Source: Geobacter sp.
GTDB taxonomy: Bacteria; Desulfobacterota; Desulfuromonadia; Geobacterales; Geobacteraceae
Length of the DNA: 41,991 nt
Assembly: GCA_003314535.1 (NCBI GenBank)
Contig: POSG01000027.1
Span: 1 to 41,991 of the forward strand
Direction of reading: 5' to 3'
Made by a program: the position numbers and the translations under genes. This document shows, piece after piece, positions 1 to 8,321 of this stretch. The stretch's first letter is position 1. The number at the start of each line of letters is the position of its first letter. The notes beneath the pieces were generated by a model. The model was not told where the DNA came from. It searched no databases and was given only the letters and a program-made list of their open reading frames with translations.

Positions 1-92
1 TAAAAGAATGGATTTGCGTCGCCACTGTGGTAACTTCTGGTTATCACTCGAGCAATGCTGATCGAGGAAGAAATATCCCGCGGAGGTCACTG

Positions 93-950
93 ATGCGCAA
101 AACCGATTCGACAAACCTTCCTTTCAACGCCGGAGTCCTGCGTAACGAGTTCGTATCCGCCAAGCCGGGAGAACATGATTCAGGAGAACCGGGCATATGG
201 ATCGTCTTCCGCGGCAACGAACTGGTGCTGAATGCAGGGGATGGCGTATCTTTCATCGAAGGCGAGCCCCCCGAATGGTTCGGCAGCGGTTGCAGCGGAC
301 TGCTCATCGGAGCATGGAACGGCATCCCCGTCCGCCTGCTGGAACTGGACACCGGCACCGAGGTTCCCCCCGGCTACCTGGCAGAGCCGCTCCTTGCTAC
401 TTTCTTCAACTCGCGGCTTGCCGACGAATCCCTGACCATTGCCGGGCTCGCCCAGCAGATCCTCTTCTGGGAACGCAAGAATTCGGTTTGTTCCCTCTGC
501 GGAGGGGGTATGAAGCGGATTCCGGGAACTTGGGGCAAGAAGTGCCTGGGGTGCGGTCACGAGCACTTCCCCCATATCCATCCTTGCACGATCGTGCTGG
601 TAATCAGAGGGGACGAGCTGCTCCTGATCCGCAAGCCCGAATGGCCGCAAGGCTACTACAGCATCCCTTCCGGGTTCTGCGATTTCGGCGAATCCCTGGA
701 AGAGTGCGCCCGGCGCGAAGTGGCAGAGGAGACGGGGATCCGCATCCGGAACCTGCGCTACGTTGGAAGCCAGAGCTGGCCTTTTCCTGGGCAACTGATG
801 ATCGGTTTCATTGCCGACTACGAAGGAGGCGATATCATCGTTGACCAGGACGAACTGGAGAATGCGGCCTGGTTCCGCCGCGATTCAATGCCGCCGACCT
901 TCTCCAGCAGCAGCATCGCGGGATGGATCATGGAAACCTTTGGAAAATGA
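93..950 (+). CDS. nudC: NADH pyrophosphatase, Nudix hydrolase (NudC family)
   Basis: Predicted to hydrolyse NAD(H) to AMP and nicotinamide mononucleotide, and by family knowledge possibly to remove NAD caps from RNA; cytosolic. Seen: an N-terminal domain, a four-cysteine zinc ribbon (CSLC then CLGC, near residues 134-155), and a full Nudix box running from GFCDFGE to REVAEETGI around residues 190-212. The motif SQSWPFP directly after the Nudix box is the NudC subfamily signature. I chose the ATG at 93 because GGAGG lies at 82-86; the open frame extends upstream to 27 but that part looks non-coding. The length of 285 residues is close to the family norm. It is a single gene upstream of the tetR promoter. 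Confidence 0.93.
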   Translation: MRKTDSTNLPFNAGVLRNEFVSAKPGEHDSGEPGIWIVFRGNELVLNAGDGVSFIEGEPPEWFGSGCSGLLIGAWNGIPVRLLELDTGTEVPPGYLAEPLLATFFNSRLADESLTIAGLAQQILFWERKNSVCSLCGGGMKRIPGTWGKKCLGCGHEHFPHIHPCTIVLVIRGDELLLIRKPEWPQGYYSIPSGFCDFGESLEECARREVAEETGIRIRNLRYVGSQSWPFPGQLMIGFIADYEGGDIIVDQDELENAAWFRRDSMPPTFSSSSIAGWIMETFGK

Positions 951-998
951 ACTGGAACATGGCGCGAGACGCAGCTCCCGAGCCGTTTCCGGGCAGAA

Positions 999-1050
999 TA
1001 TACCGATCGGTTTATTTTTTGTTGACAAAAATATACCATTCGGTATATTT
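999..1050 (+). promoter_or_regulatory. tetR promoter with two operator-like palindromes
   Basis: A -35 TTGACA (1022-1027) and a -10 TATATT (1044-1049) are separated by 16 bp. A near-perfect palindrome, ATATACC-N4-GGTATAT (1031-1048), sits over the spacer and -10. A second copy of the core, ACCGATCGGT (1002-1011), lies upstream, with centres 33 bp apart, about three helical turns. The sequence is directly seen; autorepression by the TetR protein encoded just downstream is inferred from position and symmetry. Confidence 0.75.
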
Positions 1051-1081
1051 CCTCGCATGACCATCAACTTCGGAGACTTAA

Positions 1082-1681
1082 GTGGGAAAAGCTGAAGATA
1101 CCCGGCAATCCATCATCGAAGGGGCAGCCGTCATCTTCAACAAGAACGGCTACCAGCGAACCTCCATGTCCATGCTGAGTCATTCCCTGGGACTGACCAA
1201 AGGGGCCATCTATGGCCATTTCACCGACAAGGACGCCCTGGCGGTCGAGGCCTTCCGCCACAGTATCAGCCAGGTGTCCCGGCGCGTGTCAGAGAGTCTG
1301 ACACCCCACGGGAGTGTGCTGGACAAGCTCCATGCGTTCGCCAGGACCTTCGTGTATTTCTTTGAGGATACGGTCAGGGAAGGTGGATGCCCCATACTGA
1401 ACACAGCCGTTGATGCCGACGATGCCCACCCCCTCCTGCACGGGGAAGTGCGCCGAGTCCTGACCGCCTGGGAAGGACGCCTCATTGCCATGGTCAACGC
1501 AGGAAAGGAGAGCGGCGAGATTCGACCGGATACGGACAGTGAACTTTTCGCCACCACCTTCATTGCCCTGGTTGAAGGGGGAATACTTCTGGCCAAGACA
1601 ATAGGAGACAGGAAATACATGGAGAGATCGGTCGAGGGAATCGACCTGCTCATCAAACAGATGGCAGTCCGACGCGACTGA
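1082..1681 (+). CDS. TetR/AcrR-family transcriptional regulator
   Basis: A one-component repressor of 199 residues. The N-terminal helix-turn-helix spans roughly residues 8-55 (TRQSIIEGAA, then MSMLSHSLGLTKGAIYGHF, the usual TetR recognition helix region). The C-terminal ligand domain has a GCPILN motif near residue 103, as in AcrR-type regulators. The start is GTG at 1082 with GGAG at 1072-1075. Two operator-like palindromes lie just upstream, one overlapping the promoter, so it probably represses itself and possibly the ferredoxin-nitroreductase gene that begins 36 bp after its stop. The ligand is unknown; the neighbour suggests an electrophile, quinone or nitro compound, but that is inference. 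Confidence 0.92.
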   Translation: MGKAEDTRQSIIEGAAVIFNKNGYQRTSMSMLSHSLGLTKGAIYGHFTDKDALAVEAFRHSISQVSRRVSESLTPHGSVLDKLHAFARTFVYFFEDTVREGGCPILNTAVDADDAHPLLHGEVRRVLTAWEGRLIAMVNAGKESGEIRPDTDSELFATTFIALVEGGILLAKTIGDRKYMERSVEGIDLLIKQMAVRRD

Positions 1682-1717
1682 CCATCGCAACATCTGCTGA
1701 CTTAACGGAGGTTTTCC

Positions 1718-2536
1718 ATGGCTCTCATTACTGTTGATGAAAGCAAATGCCGACGCTGCGGGTTTTGCGCCAGGGCATGCCCTGTGGGCATCATCGCTCT
1801 GGGCGAAGGCTTCCCGGCCACCGGTTTTCCGACCACTATCGAGAAGATCGAAAAGGGGTGCATCACCTGCGGACACTGCGTGGCCGCCTGCCCGGCAGGA
1901 GCTCTTGCCCACCGGGGGATGAAGCCCGAAGAATGCCCGCCCCTGGCCCCGGGCTGGCGACTGACCACCGAACAGGTCGGCCAGCTCATCAAAGGTCGCC
2001 GTTCCGTAAGGAATTTTCGAGCAGAACCCATCGAACCGGAGGTCATTGCCGACCTGCTCGACATCGTACGGTATGCGCCCAGCGGCATGAATTCCCAGAC
2101 GGTTTCGTGGAAGGTCATCCTGGACGAGCAGGAGGTGCAGTTCCTCTCCCTTGCAGTTATCGAATGGCTGCGCACCCTGGGGGACGACTTCCCGTACAGC
2201 GTCAAGGGGATGCTGAAGGCGTGGGAGATGGGGCGCGACCCAATCCTGCGCAAGGCTCCGGCCCTGATCGTCGCCCACGGCGCCGCCGATGACCCCATGT
2301 CATCGGCCTCCGCAACCATCGCCCTCGCCACACTGGACCTGGCCGCCCTCCCTTTCGGGCTGGGCACCTGCTGGGCCGGATTCCTTACCATGGCGGCAGC
2401 GGGTTCCTATGAAGTCGCAACAGCCCTGGGTCTTCCGCCGGGCCACCGCATGCTGGGCGGGATGATGATCGGCTACCCCGAATTCGAGTACGCCCGCATA
2501 CCGACACGCAACCCGGCTGACGTGATATGGGGGTGA
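1718..2536 (+). CDS. Nitroreductase-family protein with N-terminal 2x[4Fe-4S] ferredoxin domain
   Basis: A 272-residue fusion of a bacterial ferredoxin domain and an FMN-binding nitroreductase domain. Seen: two 4Fe-4S motifs, CRRCGFCARACP near residue 10 and CITCGHCVAACP near residue 48, then a nitroreductase domain from about residue 85 (RRSVRNF, the FMN-contacting start motif, and APSGMNSQ). Electrons probably pass from a ferredoxin or other low-potential donor through the clusters to FMN; the substrate is not predictable. A strong Shine-Dalgarno GGAGG precedes the ATG. It follows the TetR gene on the same strand with a short gap, so co-transcription and TetR control are likely. A palindromic repeat starts right after its stop codon. 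Confidence 0.9.
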   Translation: MALITVDESKCRRCGFCARACPVGIIALGEGFPATGFPTTIEKIEKGCITCGHCVAACPAGALAHRGMKPEECPPLAPGWRLTTEQVGQLIKGRRSVRNFRAEPIEPEVIADLLDIVRYAPSGMNSQTVSWKVILDEQEVQFLSLAVIEWLRTLGDDFPYSVKGMLKAWEMGRDPILRKAPALIVAHGAADDPMSSASATIALATLDLAALPFGLGTCWAGFLTMAAAGSYEVATALGLPPGHRMLGGMMIGYPEFEYARIPTRNPADVIWG

Positions 2537-2537
2537 A

Positions 2538-2645
2538 CCCTCACCCCTCATCCGCCCCATCGGGGCACCTTCTCCCTAAGGGAGAAGGGACAAGAGATAT
2601 CCTCTCCATTCAGGGAGAGGGTGGCCCCAGGCCGGGTGAGGGGGT
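2538..2645. repeat. REP/MITE-like palindromic element
   Basis: About 108 bp of nested inverted repeats lie between the nitroreductase and MoxR genes. The outer arms are CCCTCACCCC and GGGTGAGGGGG, with an inner near-perfect hairpin CTTCTCCCT/AGGGAGAAG (about 2569-2587) and a second CTCTCC-N5-GGGAGAG. This architecture is typical of dispersed non-coding palindromic repeats of proteobacteria. It is followed by the MoxR Shine-Dalgarno, so it lies in a 5' leader and could affect read-through or mRNA stability (inference). Confidence 0.75.
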
Positions 2646-2700
2646 AAAAATTGGCGTTCACCAAACAGAAACTGATATCTCCACAAGGAGCCGCACCACC

Positions 2701-3540
2701 ATGACAGAAAAGAACTTCCACCAATTCGGCGGCGCCAGCCGCTACGTGCTGGACGACGAACTGGCCAAGATCGTCAACGTTTCCATGGCCCTGGAAATGC
2801 CGCTGCTGCTCAAGGGCGAACCGGGCACCGGCAAGACCATGCTCGCCCACGCCATCGCCGAAAGCCTGGAGATGCCGCTCCTGATCCTCAACGTCAAGTC
2901 GAGCATGAAACTGGTGGAGGCGCTCTACCACTACGACACCCTGACCCGGCTCAACGACAGCCGCTTCGGCGACTCGTCCCGCGATGTTAGCAACATCTCC
3001 GAGTACATCCGCATGGGCAAGATCGGACAGGCGTTCGTTGCCGACCGGCGCGTGGTGCTGCTCATCGACGAGATCGACAAGGCCGACACCGACTTCCAGG
3101 ACGACATGCTCGACGTGCTGGATCAGATGCAGTTCGACGTCATGGAGATCGACCGGACGGTCAAGGCCCGCTACCGGCCGGTGGTCATTATCACCTCCAA
3201 CGCCAAGAAGGACCTCTCCGACCCGTTCCTCGGCCGCTGCAACTTCCACCACATCGCCTTCCCCGATGAGGAGATGATGCGCCGTATCATTGCCGTGCAC
3301 TTTCCAGACCTGTCCGACGACCTGGCCCAGGCCGCGATCAACGCCTTCTACCGCCTGCGCCAGGTGGAAGGGGTAGAGAAGAAGCCCGCCACCCGCGAGC
3401 TTCTCAACTGGATCCGTGCGCTCAGGGCAGACCCGGACTTCCGCGCAGAGGCGTTGAGCAGCGGGGCGCTCCCCTACCTGGGGGTGCTGTTCAAGAAGAG
3501 CAGCGACCTGGAACGGGCCATGGCGCAGGACGGCGCCTGA
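2701..3540 (+). CDS. MoxR-family AAA+ ATPase (CoxD-like)
   Basis: A 279-residue ATPase with Walker A GEPGTGKTM near residue 39, Walker B VVLLIDEIDKAD near residue 118, and a sensor-1 region VVIITSNAKKD. MoxR ATPases act with VWA-domain partners to insert cofactors or mature enzymes; the next gene (18 bp downstream) encodes such a CoxE-like partner. The ATG at 2701 is preceded by AAGGAG; the frame is open upstream through a palindromic repeat, but that part is not protein-like. Seen: motifs and gene pairing. Inferred: the two products form one complex. The client is unknown; the adjacent Fe-S and flavin proteins are candidates. Confidence 0.92.
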   Translation: MTEKNFHQFGGASRYVLDDELAKIVNVSMALEMPLLLKGEPGTGKTMLAHAIAESLEMPLLILNVKSSMKLVEALYHYDTLTRLNDSRFGDSSRDVSNISEYIRMGKIGQAFVADRRVVLLIDEIDKADTDFQDDMLDVLDQMQFDVMEIDRTVKARYRPVVIITSNAKKDLSDPFLGRCNFHHIAFPDEEMMRRIIAVHFPDLSDDLAQAAINAFYRLRQVEGVEKKPATRELLNWIRALRADPDFRAEALSSGALPYLGVLFKKSSDLERAMAQDGA

Positions 3541-3558
3541 GGGAGCTGGAGGTTCGCA

Positions 3559-4749
3559 ATGTTCGTACCATTCTTCTATGCCCTGCGGGACCGGGGAGTG
3601 GCTGTGACGCCAACCGCCTTCCTTCGCCTTCAGAAGGCTCTGAGCCTCGGCCTGGTGGTATCCATGGACGACTTCTACACCGTTGCCCGCTCCATCCTGG
3701 TGAAGAGCGAGCGCGATTTCGATGCGTACGACCGGGTCTTTGCCGAACTGTTCGCCGGAGCAGAGGCCGAGGCTCTGCAGGGAATCACCATCGACGACAC
3801 GGTGCGCGCCCTGCTGGACCAGTGGCTGAAGGAGCCGGAGGAGGTCGCCAAGGCGCTGGGCATGGACGTGGAAACACTGCGCAGGATGAGCGGCGAGGAA
3901 CTGGTGCAGTATTTCATCGATCGGCTGAAGGACCAGAAGGGCGATCACCACGGCGGCAGGAAGTGGATCGGCACCGGCGGCATGTCGCCGATTGGCCATT
4001 CCGGAAAACGACCGGGCGGCATGCGCATCGGCGGGGCATCGCGCAACCGCTCCGCCATGAAGGTGGCCATGGAGCGGCGCTACAAGGACTACTCGCGGTC
4101 CGCTCCCCTGACGCGGGGACAGATGGGCGAAGCGCTGAAACGCCTGCGGCACCTGGTGCCGGAAGGGCCGCGCGACATTGTGAGCGTGGACAAGACGGTC
4201 TACCATACAATGCGCAACGCCGGGGAGATCGAGATCATCTTCGACCGGCGCCTGGCCGACCGCCTCAAGATCCTGCTGCTCATCGACAACGGCGGCTGGT
4301 CCATGGACCCGTACGTGGAGACGGTGCGAACGCTGTTCCACTACGCCCGCTCCCAGTTCAAGGACCTTTCCATCCGCTATTTTCACAATACCGTAGCCGA
4401 CCGGGTGTGGTGCGATCCCGAGCGGCGCAGTCGCCCGGAGACGGTGCAAGACCTGGCCGGACGCGATCCGGAGACACGGCTGATCTTCGTGGGTGACGCC
4501 AGCATGGCGCCCGAGGAGCTGCTGGCGGTTGACGGCTCCATTCAGGTGGAGTACCGGCAGCAACTGCCCAGTATCGAACGGTTGAAGATGCTTGCCGGAA
4601 CATTTCGCCATGCGGCCTGGCTCAATCCCATGTCCGCTTCCCTCTGGGATCACGGAGAGACTATTACCCGGATCCGGAAGATCATTCCCATGTTCGAGCT
4701 CAACCTGGAGGGGCTGGAAAAGGCGGTCCGGCATCTCACCGCCCGCTGA
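3559..4749 (+). CDS. CoxE-like VWA-domain protein, partner of MoxR
   Basis: A 396-residue protein with the N-terminal region of CoxE/VWA proteins that accompany MoxR ATPases (FFYALRDRGVAV, then a helical region) and a C-terminal VWA-like Rossmann domain from about residue 235. The metal-site loop reads LLIDNGGWSMD, so the first Asp of the canonical DxSxS motif is kept but the two serines are not at the usual positions. The central part (residues 130-165) is rich in Gly, Arg and Lys and may be flexible. GGAGG precedes the ATG. It follows the MoxR gene by 18 bp and both are probably co-translated. The role as adaptor or chaperone is by family analogy. Confidence 0.85.
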   Translation: MFVPFFYALRDRGVAVTPTAFLRLQKALSLGLVVSMDDFYTVARSILVKSERDFDAYDRVFAELFAGAEAEALQGITIDDTVRALLDQWLKEPEEVAKALGMDVETLRRMSGEELVQYFIDRLKDQKGDHHGGRKWIGTGGMSPIGHSGKRPGGMRIGGASRNRSAMKVAMERRYKDYSRSAPLTRGQMGEALKRLRHLVPEGPRDIVSVDKTVYHTMRNAGEIEIIFDRRLADRLKILLLIDNGGWSMDPYVETVRTLFHYARSQFKDLSIRYFHNTVADRVWCDPERRSRPETVQDLAGRDPETRLIFVGDASMAPEELLAVDGSIQVEYRQQLPSIERLKMLAGTFRHAAWLNPMSASLWDHGETITRIRKIIPMFELNLEGLEKAVRHLTAR

Positions 4750-4830
4750 TTTTGCCAAGCCGGCTCACCGTCGGCCTGCTGTTCCGAAACAAAGGAGGTT
4801 TCTCTAACCGTTATAACCGGGAGGTGCTGT

Positions 4831-6144
4831 ATGGGACACCTTGTTGGAAAAGACATTTTTCGGGAGCTGGGCGCGAAGATTGACGGGATGGAAATGCGCG
4901 TCCCCTGGAACGACAGGCTGCGCGCCGTTCTGGAAGAACTCTACACCAGCGAAGAGGCGGAGGTGGTGGTGAAGATGCCCTACGGGCTGTCCACCTTCGA
5001 GCAGCTGGCAGCTGCCACCGGCTACGGGGAGGCGCAGCTGCAACGGACTCTCGACGCTTTGACGGCAAAGGGTCTTGTGGTGGATATCTGGATCAATGAA
5101 GCCTATCACTATGCACCGTCTCCCCTCATCGTCGGGATATTCGAATTCACCATGATGAGGATGGCGCCCGATGCCGACACCAGGAAATGGGCAAAACTGC
5201 TCCATGACTATATGGGAGGAGACGACGCCTTTCTGGCGGGAAATCTCGGCAATGGGGAAAAGATCGCATTCATGCGCGCCATGCCCCACGAGGGCACCAT
5301 TGCGCCTTCGGAGTATTTCGAGGTGCTGGATTATGAAAAGGCCTCGGCCCTGATAGCCGAAGCCGACAAGTTCGCCATCGGCATCTGCAGTTGCCGGCAT
5401 GAAAAGATGCACCTGGGAGAAAAGAAGTGCGACGTCCCGCTGGAGAGCTGCACCCAGTTCGGTTATGCGGCGGATTTCATGATCCGGCACAATATGGCGC
5501 GCGAAGTAAGCAGGGCGGAGATGGAGGAACACTTCATCAAGTCGAAGGAGAGGGGCCTGGTGCTGGCTGCCGACAATGTGCGGAAAAACATGCGCTTCGT
5601 CTGCCACTGCTGCAAGTGCTGCTGCGGCCCGATGCTGGCCATCAGGGAACACGGCTATCCCAATGCGCTGGTCACTTCAAATTTCATCGCCGGGATACAG
5701 GAAGATAAGTGCGTGGGCTGCGGATTGTGCGCCAAGGCCTGCCCGATAAACGCCATCACCATGATTCCCCAGGAAAAGCCCGCATCAGTGAAGAAGCAGA
5801 ATGCCCGTGTCGATACTTCCCTGTGCATCGGCTGCGGCGTGTGCGCCCTGAAATGCCCGACCAAGGCATGCATGCTGGCGAAACGGGGGCAGAGGGTGAT
5901 TCATCCTGAAACGACTTTCGAAAGGATCATGCTGCAGAGCCTGGAAAAGGGGACTCTGCAGAACCAGATCTTCGCCAATCCACGCACCATCAACGAGAAA
6001 TTCATGCGCGCCTTTGTCGGGGCGTTCCTGCGCTTCCCGCCAGTGAAAAAGGCGCTCCTGAGCGACCGGCTGAGGTCTCGGTTTCTTTCCGCAATGAAGG
6101 ATGGCGTGGCAAAACAGGGCAAGGGGTGGGTCCTGGACATGTGA
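4831..6144 (+). CDS. Cysteine-rich 4Fe-4S binding protein with N-terminal winged-helix-like region
   Basis: A 437-residue redox protein. Residues about 25-95 resemble a winged-helix fold (STFEQLAAATGYGEAQLQ, then LTAKGLVVD). The middle holds CSCRHEKMHLG with further cysteines and a dense CHCCKCCCG cluster near residue 255. Residues about 290-350 carry two ferredoxin motifs, CVGCGLCAKACP and CIGCGVCALKCP. At least two [4Fe-4S] clusters are expected, and the additional cysteines could hold another metal site. The ATG has GGGAGG upstream. It may be an electron-transfer subunit for the upstream nitroreductase/MoxR genes, but the exact function is not known to me. Confidence 0.82.
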   Translation: MGHLVGKDIFRELGAKIDGMEMRVPWNDRLRAVLEELYTSEEAEVVVKMPYGLSTFEQLAAATGYGEAQLQRTLDALTAKGLVVDIWINEAYHYAPSPLIVGIFEFTMMRMAPDADTRKWAKLLHDYMGGDDAFLAGNLGNGEKIAFMRAMPHEGTIAPSEYFEVLDYEKASALIAEADKFAIGICSCRHEKMHLGEKKCDVPLESCTQFGYAADFMIRHNMAREVSRAEMEEHFIKSKERGLVLAADNVRKNMRFVCHCCKCCCGPMLAIREHGYPNALVTSNFIAGIQEDKCVGCGLCAKACPINAITMIPQEKPASVKKQNARVDTSLCIGCGVCALKCPTKACMLAKRGQRVIHPETTFERIMLQSLEKGTLQNQIFANPRTINEKFMRAFVGAFLRFPPVKKALLSDRLRSRFLSAMKDGVAKQGKGWVLDM

Positions 6145-6238
6145 CTCACCAGGCAGCCAGGTTGAAGGACGGGCTCCGGCACATTTCAGCAGATGGAGAA
6201 ATCTTGCACACGGCGACTGCCCGTCGTATACTCCCTTC

Positions 6239-7156
6239 ATGCTGACATTCGACATTACCGACAAAGACCATTGCCGTCAGGCGGGAAGCCTGCTGCGCAA
6301 CCTGCTGCCCGACGCCCCCCTCTCCTACCTGGGAAAACTTCTCGCATCGGGCCACCTTTCAGTGAACGGCAAGCCTGCCGGAAGGGATACCCTTCTTTGC
6401 GCCGGCGACCGGGTGACCCTCAAGGAAAGCGCCAAGACAAAGTGTTTTCTTGCCGACCGGCCGTCCATGCCGGATATCCTGCACGAAGACCAATGGCTCA
6501 TCGCCCTCAACAAGCCAGCGGGCCTTGCCATGCATCGCACCTCTGTAGCCGGGGAACCCAACCTGGTGGACCTGGGAGGCAACCTTGTCGCCCGGAGGGG
6601 AGAGCAGGGAAAACTGCGGCCGGTCAACCGACTGGACCGCGGCACCTCCGGCGTTGTGCTGCTCGCACGCAGCTCACGGTCCGCCGGCATGCTGGGCAGG
6701 CTGGTAAAGGAGGAAGGGCTCGGGAAGATTTATCTCGCGCTCGCAAACGAGGCATTCCCGGCTGACGAGGGCGCCATTGACCATCCACTTGAAGACAAGG
6801 CATCGGTAACCCGTTACAGAGTCATGTGCCAGGGGAGCGGCGGCGCTCTGGTGGCACTGTGGCCCATGACCGGGCGGATGCACCAGATCCGCCGGCACCT
6901 GAGCATCATTGGCCACCCGGTATGGGGAGACAGCCGCTATGGCGGAAGAGCAGTCCCGAACTGCGAAGGCCAGTTGCTCCACTCATTCCGCACCACGCTG
7001 GCCCATCCGGCAACCGGGGAAAAACTCGACATCTTTGCCCCGCTCCCCGAGGCATTCCTCTACAATCTGCGGCGCATCGCAGGAGATGGCTACGGCGCCC
7101 TGCTCCAGTCGCTTGCGGCTCTTGAACCTGTCCGGCAGGATCTGCAGGCGCTATGA
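6239..7156 (+). CDS. RluA-family RNA pseudouridine synthase
   Basis: A 305-residue enzyme that isomerises uridine to pseudouridine in rRNA or tRNA. An S4-like RNA-binding region occupies about residues 15-70 (YLGKLLASGHLSVNG). The catalytic motif RPVNRLDRGTSG holds the conserved Asp near residue 132; it is followed by IYLAL and the family motif GRMHQIRRHL near residue 210, with the C-terminal HPVWGDSRYGG. The ATG at 6239 was chosen because the preceding open stretch is not protein-like; no clear Shine-Dalgarno is present, so the start is less certain. The target uridine cannot be assigned from sequence. Confidence 0.88.
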   Translation: MLTFDITDKDHCRQAGSLLRNLLPDAPLSYLGKLLASGHLSVNGKPAGRDTLLCAGDRVTLKESAKTKCFLADRPSMPDILHEDQWLIALNKPAGLAMHRTSVAGEPNLVDLGGNLVARRGEQGKLRPVNRLDRGTSGVVLLARSSRSAGMLGRLVKEEGLGKIYLALANEAFPADEGAIDHPLEDKASVTRYRVMCQGSGGALVALWPMTGRMHQIRRHLSIIGHPVWGDSRYGGRAVPNCEGQLLHSFRTTLAHPATGEKLDIFAPLPEAFLYNLRRIAGDGYGALLQSLAALEPVRQDLQAL

Positions 7157-7228
7157 ACTGGGCCATGCAATTGCCTATCCAGTCCCCCCCGTTCAATTCC
7201 CGTTCATTCTTCAGGAATACGGTATCTT

Positions 7229-7257
7229 TTGACAGGCTCCGGCAAATGGGTTATTTT
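7229..7257 (+). promoter_or_regulatory. Candidate sigma-70 promoter for hslO
   Basis: TTGACA at 7229-7234 and TATTTT at 7252-7257 are separated by 17 bp, about 95 bp upstream of the hslO start. The heat-shock sigma-32 pattern was not seen in the same stretch. Confidence 0.55.
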
Positions 7258-7351
7258 CACCGAATCCCCGGGAAATGGGACCTGAAAGGGAGTTTTACGG
7301 GTTGCCTGCTCATGGGAATTCTTGTCAATCAGAAAAGGAAATGAATCAACT

Positions 7352-8236
7352 GTGGCCGACTACCTGGTTCGCATCATAACCGGATCGGAAAATATCCGGG
7401 CACTGGCCTGCATCACCACCGGGCTGGTCGATGAGGCCTGCCGCCGTCATGGGACATATCCCACCGCATCGGCAGCTCTGGGGCGCGCATTGACCGCGGG
7501 AACACTGATGGGAGCACTGCTGAAAACCGGCCAGCGGGTCGCGCTCCGCTTCGAGGGAAACGGCCCGCTCAAAAAGATACTGGTGGAGGCGGAAAGCAAC
7601 GGTGAGGTTCGCGGGCGCGTGGGAAATCCCGAAGTCAGCCTCGTCACGCCCGAAGGAAAGCTTGACGTTGCCAATGCCCTGGGCAAAGCCGGCTTCCTCA
7701 CCGTGACCAAGGACCTTGGACTGAAGGAGCCATACAGCGGGATGGTCCAGCTCCTGAGCAGCGAGATAGCTGAAGACCTGGCCTATTATCTCACCGACTC
7801 GGAGCAGACCCCGTCTGCCGTGGGCCTGGGAGTCTTCGTTGAGCCGGACAACAGGGTTTCAGCTGCGGGGGGCTTCCTGATCCAGTGCCTGCCCCCAGCA
7901 GACGAAGAGGTCATCGACCGCCTCATGGAACGGCTCGAGCAGATGCCGCCCCTGACCAGGCTGCTGCGCGAAGGCGCCACTCCCGAATCCCTGCTGGAAA
8001 ACCTGTTTCGGGGAATCCCCTACCGGACCCTTGAAAAACGGGCCCTGGCTTTCCGCTGCAGTTGCAGCCGGGAAAAGATCGAACGCGCGATCATTTCACT
8101 TGGTTCCGCTGAGATATCCGACATGCTTGACGGTAAAGACAATACCGTGGTGACCTGCGAATTCTGCCGGGAGTCATACAGCCTCACGCGGGAAGATCTT
8201 CTCCGGCTCCGCGAAGAGGCGGGAAAGGGGCGATAA
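7352..8236 (+). CDS. hslO: Redox-regulated chaperone Hsp33
   Basis: A cytosolic holdase chaperone activated by oxidative stress through release of zinc and disulfide formation. About 294 residues, the normal length. The N-terminal domain begins [17 protein letters not shown]. The C-terminal redox switch shows the four zinc cysteines as CSC near residue 236 and CEFC near residue 269. I chose the GTG at 7352, preceded by AAAGGAAA; a TTG at 7322 in the same frame is less likely. A candidate promoter lies at 7229-7257. It converges on the dedA-like gene, with stem-loops between. Confidence 0.95.
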   Translation: MADYLVRIITGSENIRALACITTGLVDEACRRHGTYPTASAALGRALTAGTLMGALLKTGQRVALRFEGNGPLKKILVEAESNGEVRGRVGNPEVSLVTPEGKLDVANALGKAGFLTVTKDLGLKEPYSGMVQLLSSEIAEDLAYYLTDSEQTPSAVGLGVFVEPDNRVSAAGGFLIQCLPPADEEVIDRLMERLEQMPPLTRLLREGATPESLLENLFRGIPYRTLEKRALAFRCSCSREKIERAIISLGSAEISDMLDGKDNTVVTCEFCRESYSLTREDLLRLREEAGKGR

Positions 8237-8240
8237 CTTG

Positions 8241-8313
8241 TGCCCATCCGGAAACCCCGCATAGGCACAAGCGGGGCACCGTGCCTGCCCAAAGCAGGGG
8301 CAGTCGCCCCTGC
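8241..8313. repeat. Stem-loop repeat between convergent genes, possible terminator
   Basis: Two hairpins: CTTGTGCC/GGCACAAG with the internal CCCCGC/GCGGGG, and a perfect 8-bp stem GCAGGGGC-AGTC-GCCCCTGC (8294-8313). There is no long T-run, so it may be a dispersed palindromic element that also ends transcription. The module GTGCCTGCCC is shared, in inverse orientation, with the element at 16067-16132. Confidence 0.55.
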
Positions 8314-8321
8314 GAGAAACA

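Noticed and set aside
1-92. Upstream start of nudC at 27
   Set aside because: The ATG at 93 has a GGAGG at the right distance and the extra 22 residues are not family-like.
2548-4758. A 736-codon open frame on the minus strand opposite the MoxR/VWA genes
   Set aside because: It is antisense to two genes with clear motifs and has the low-complexity His/Val/Gln-rich composition of a GC-driven shadow.
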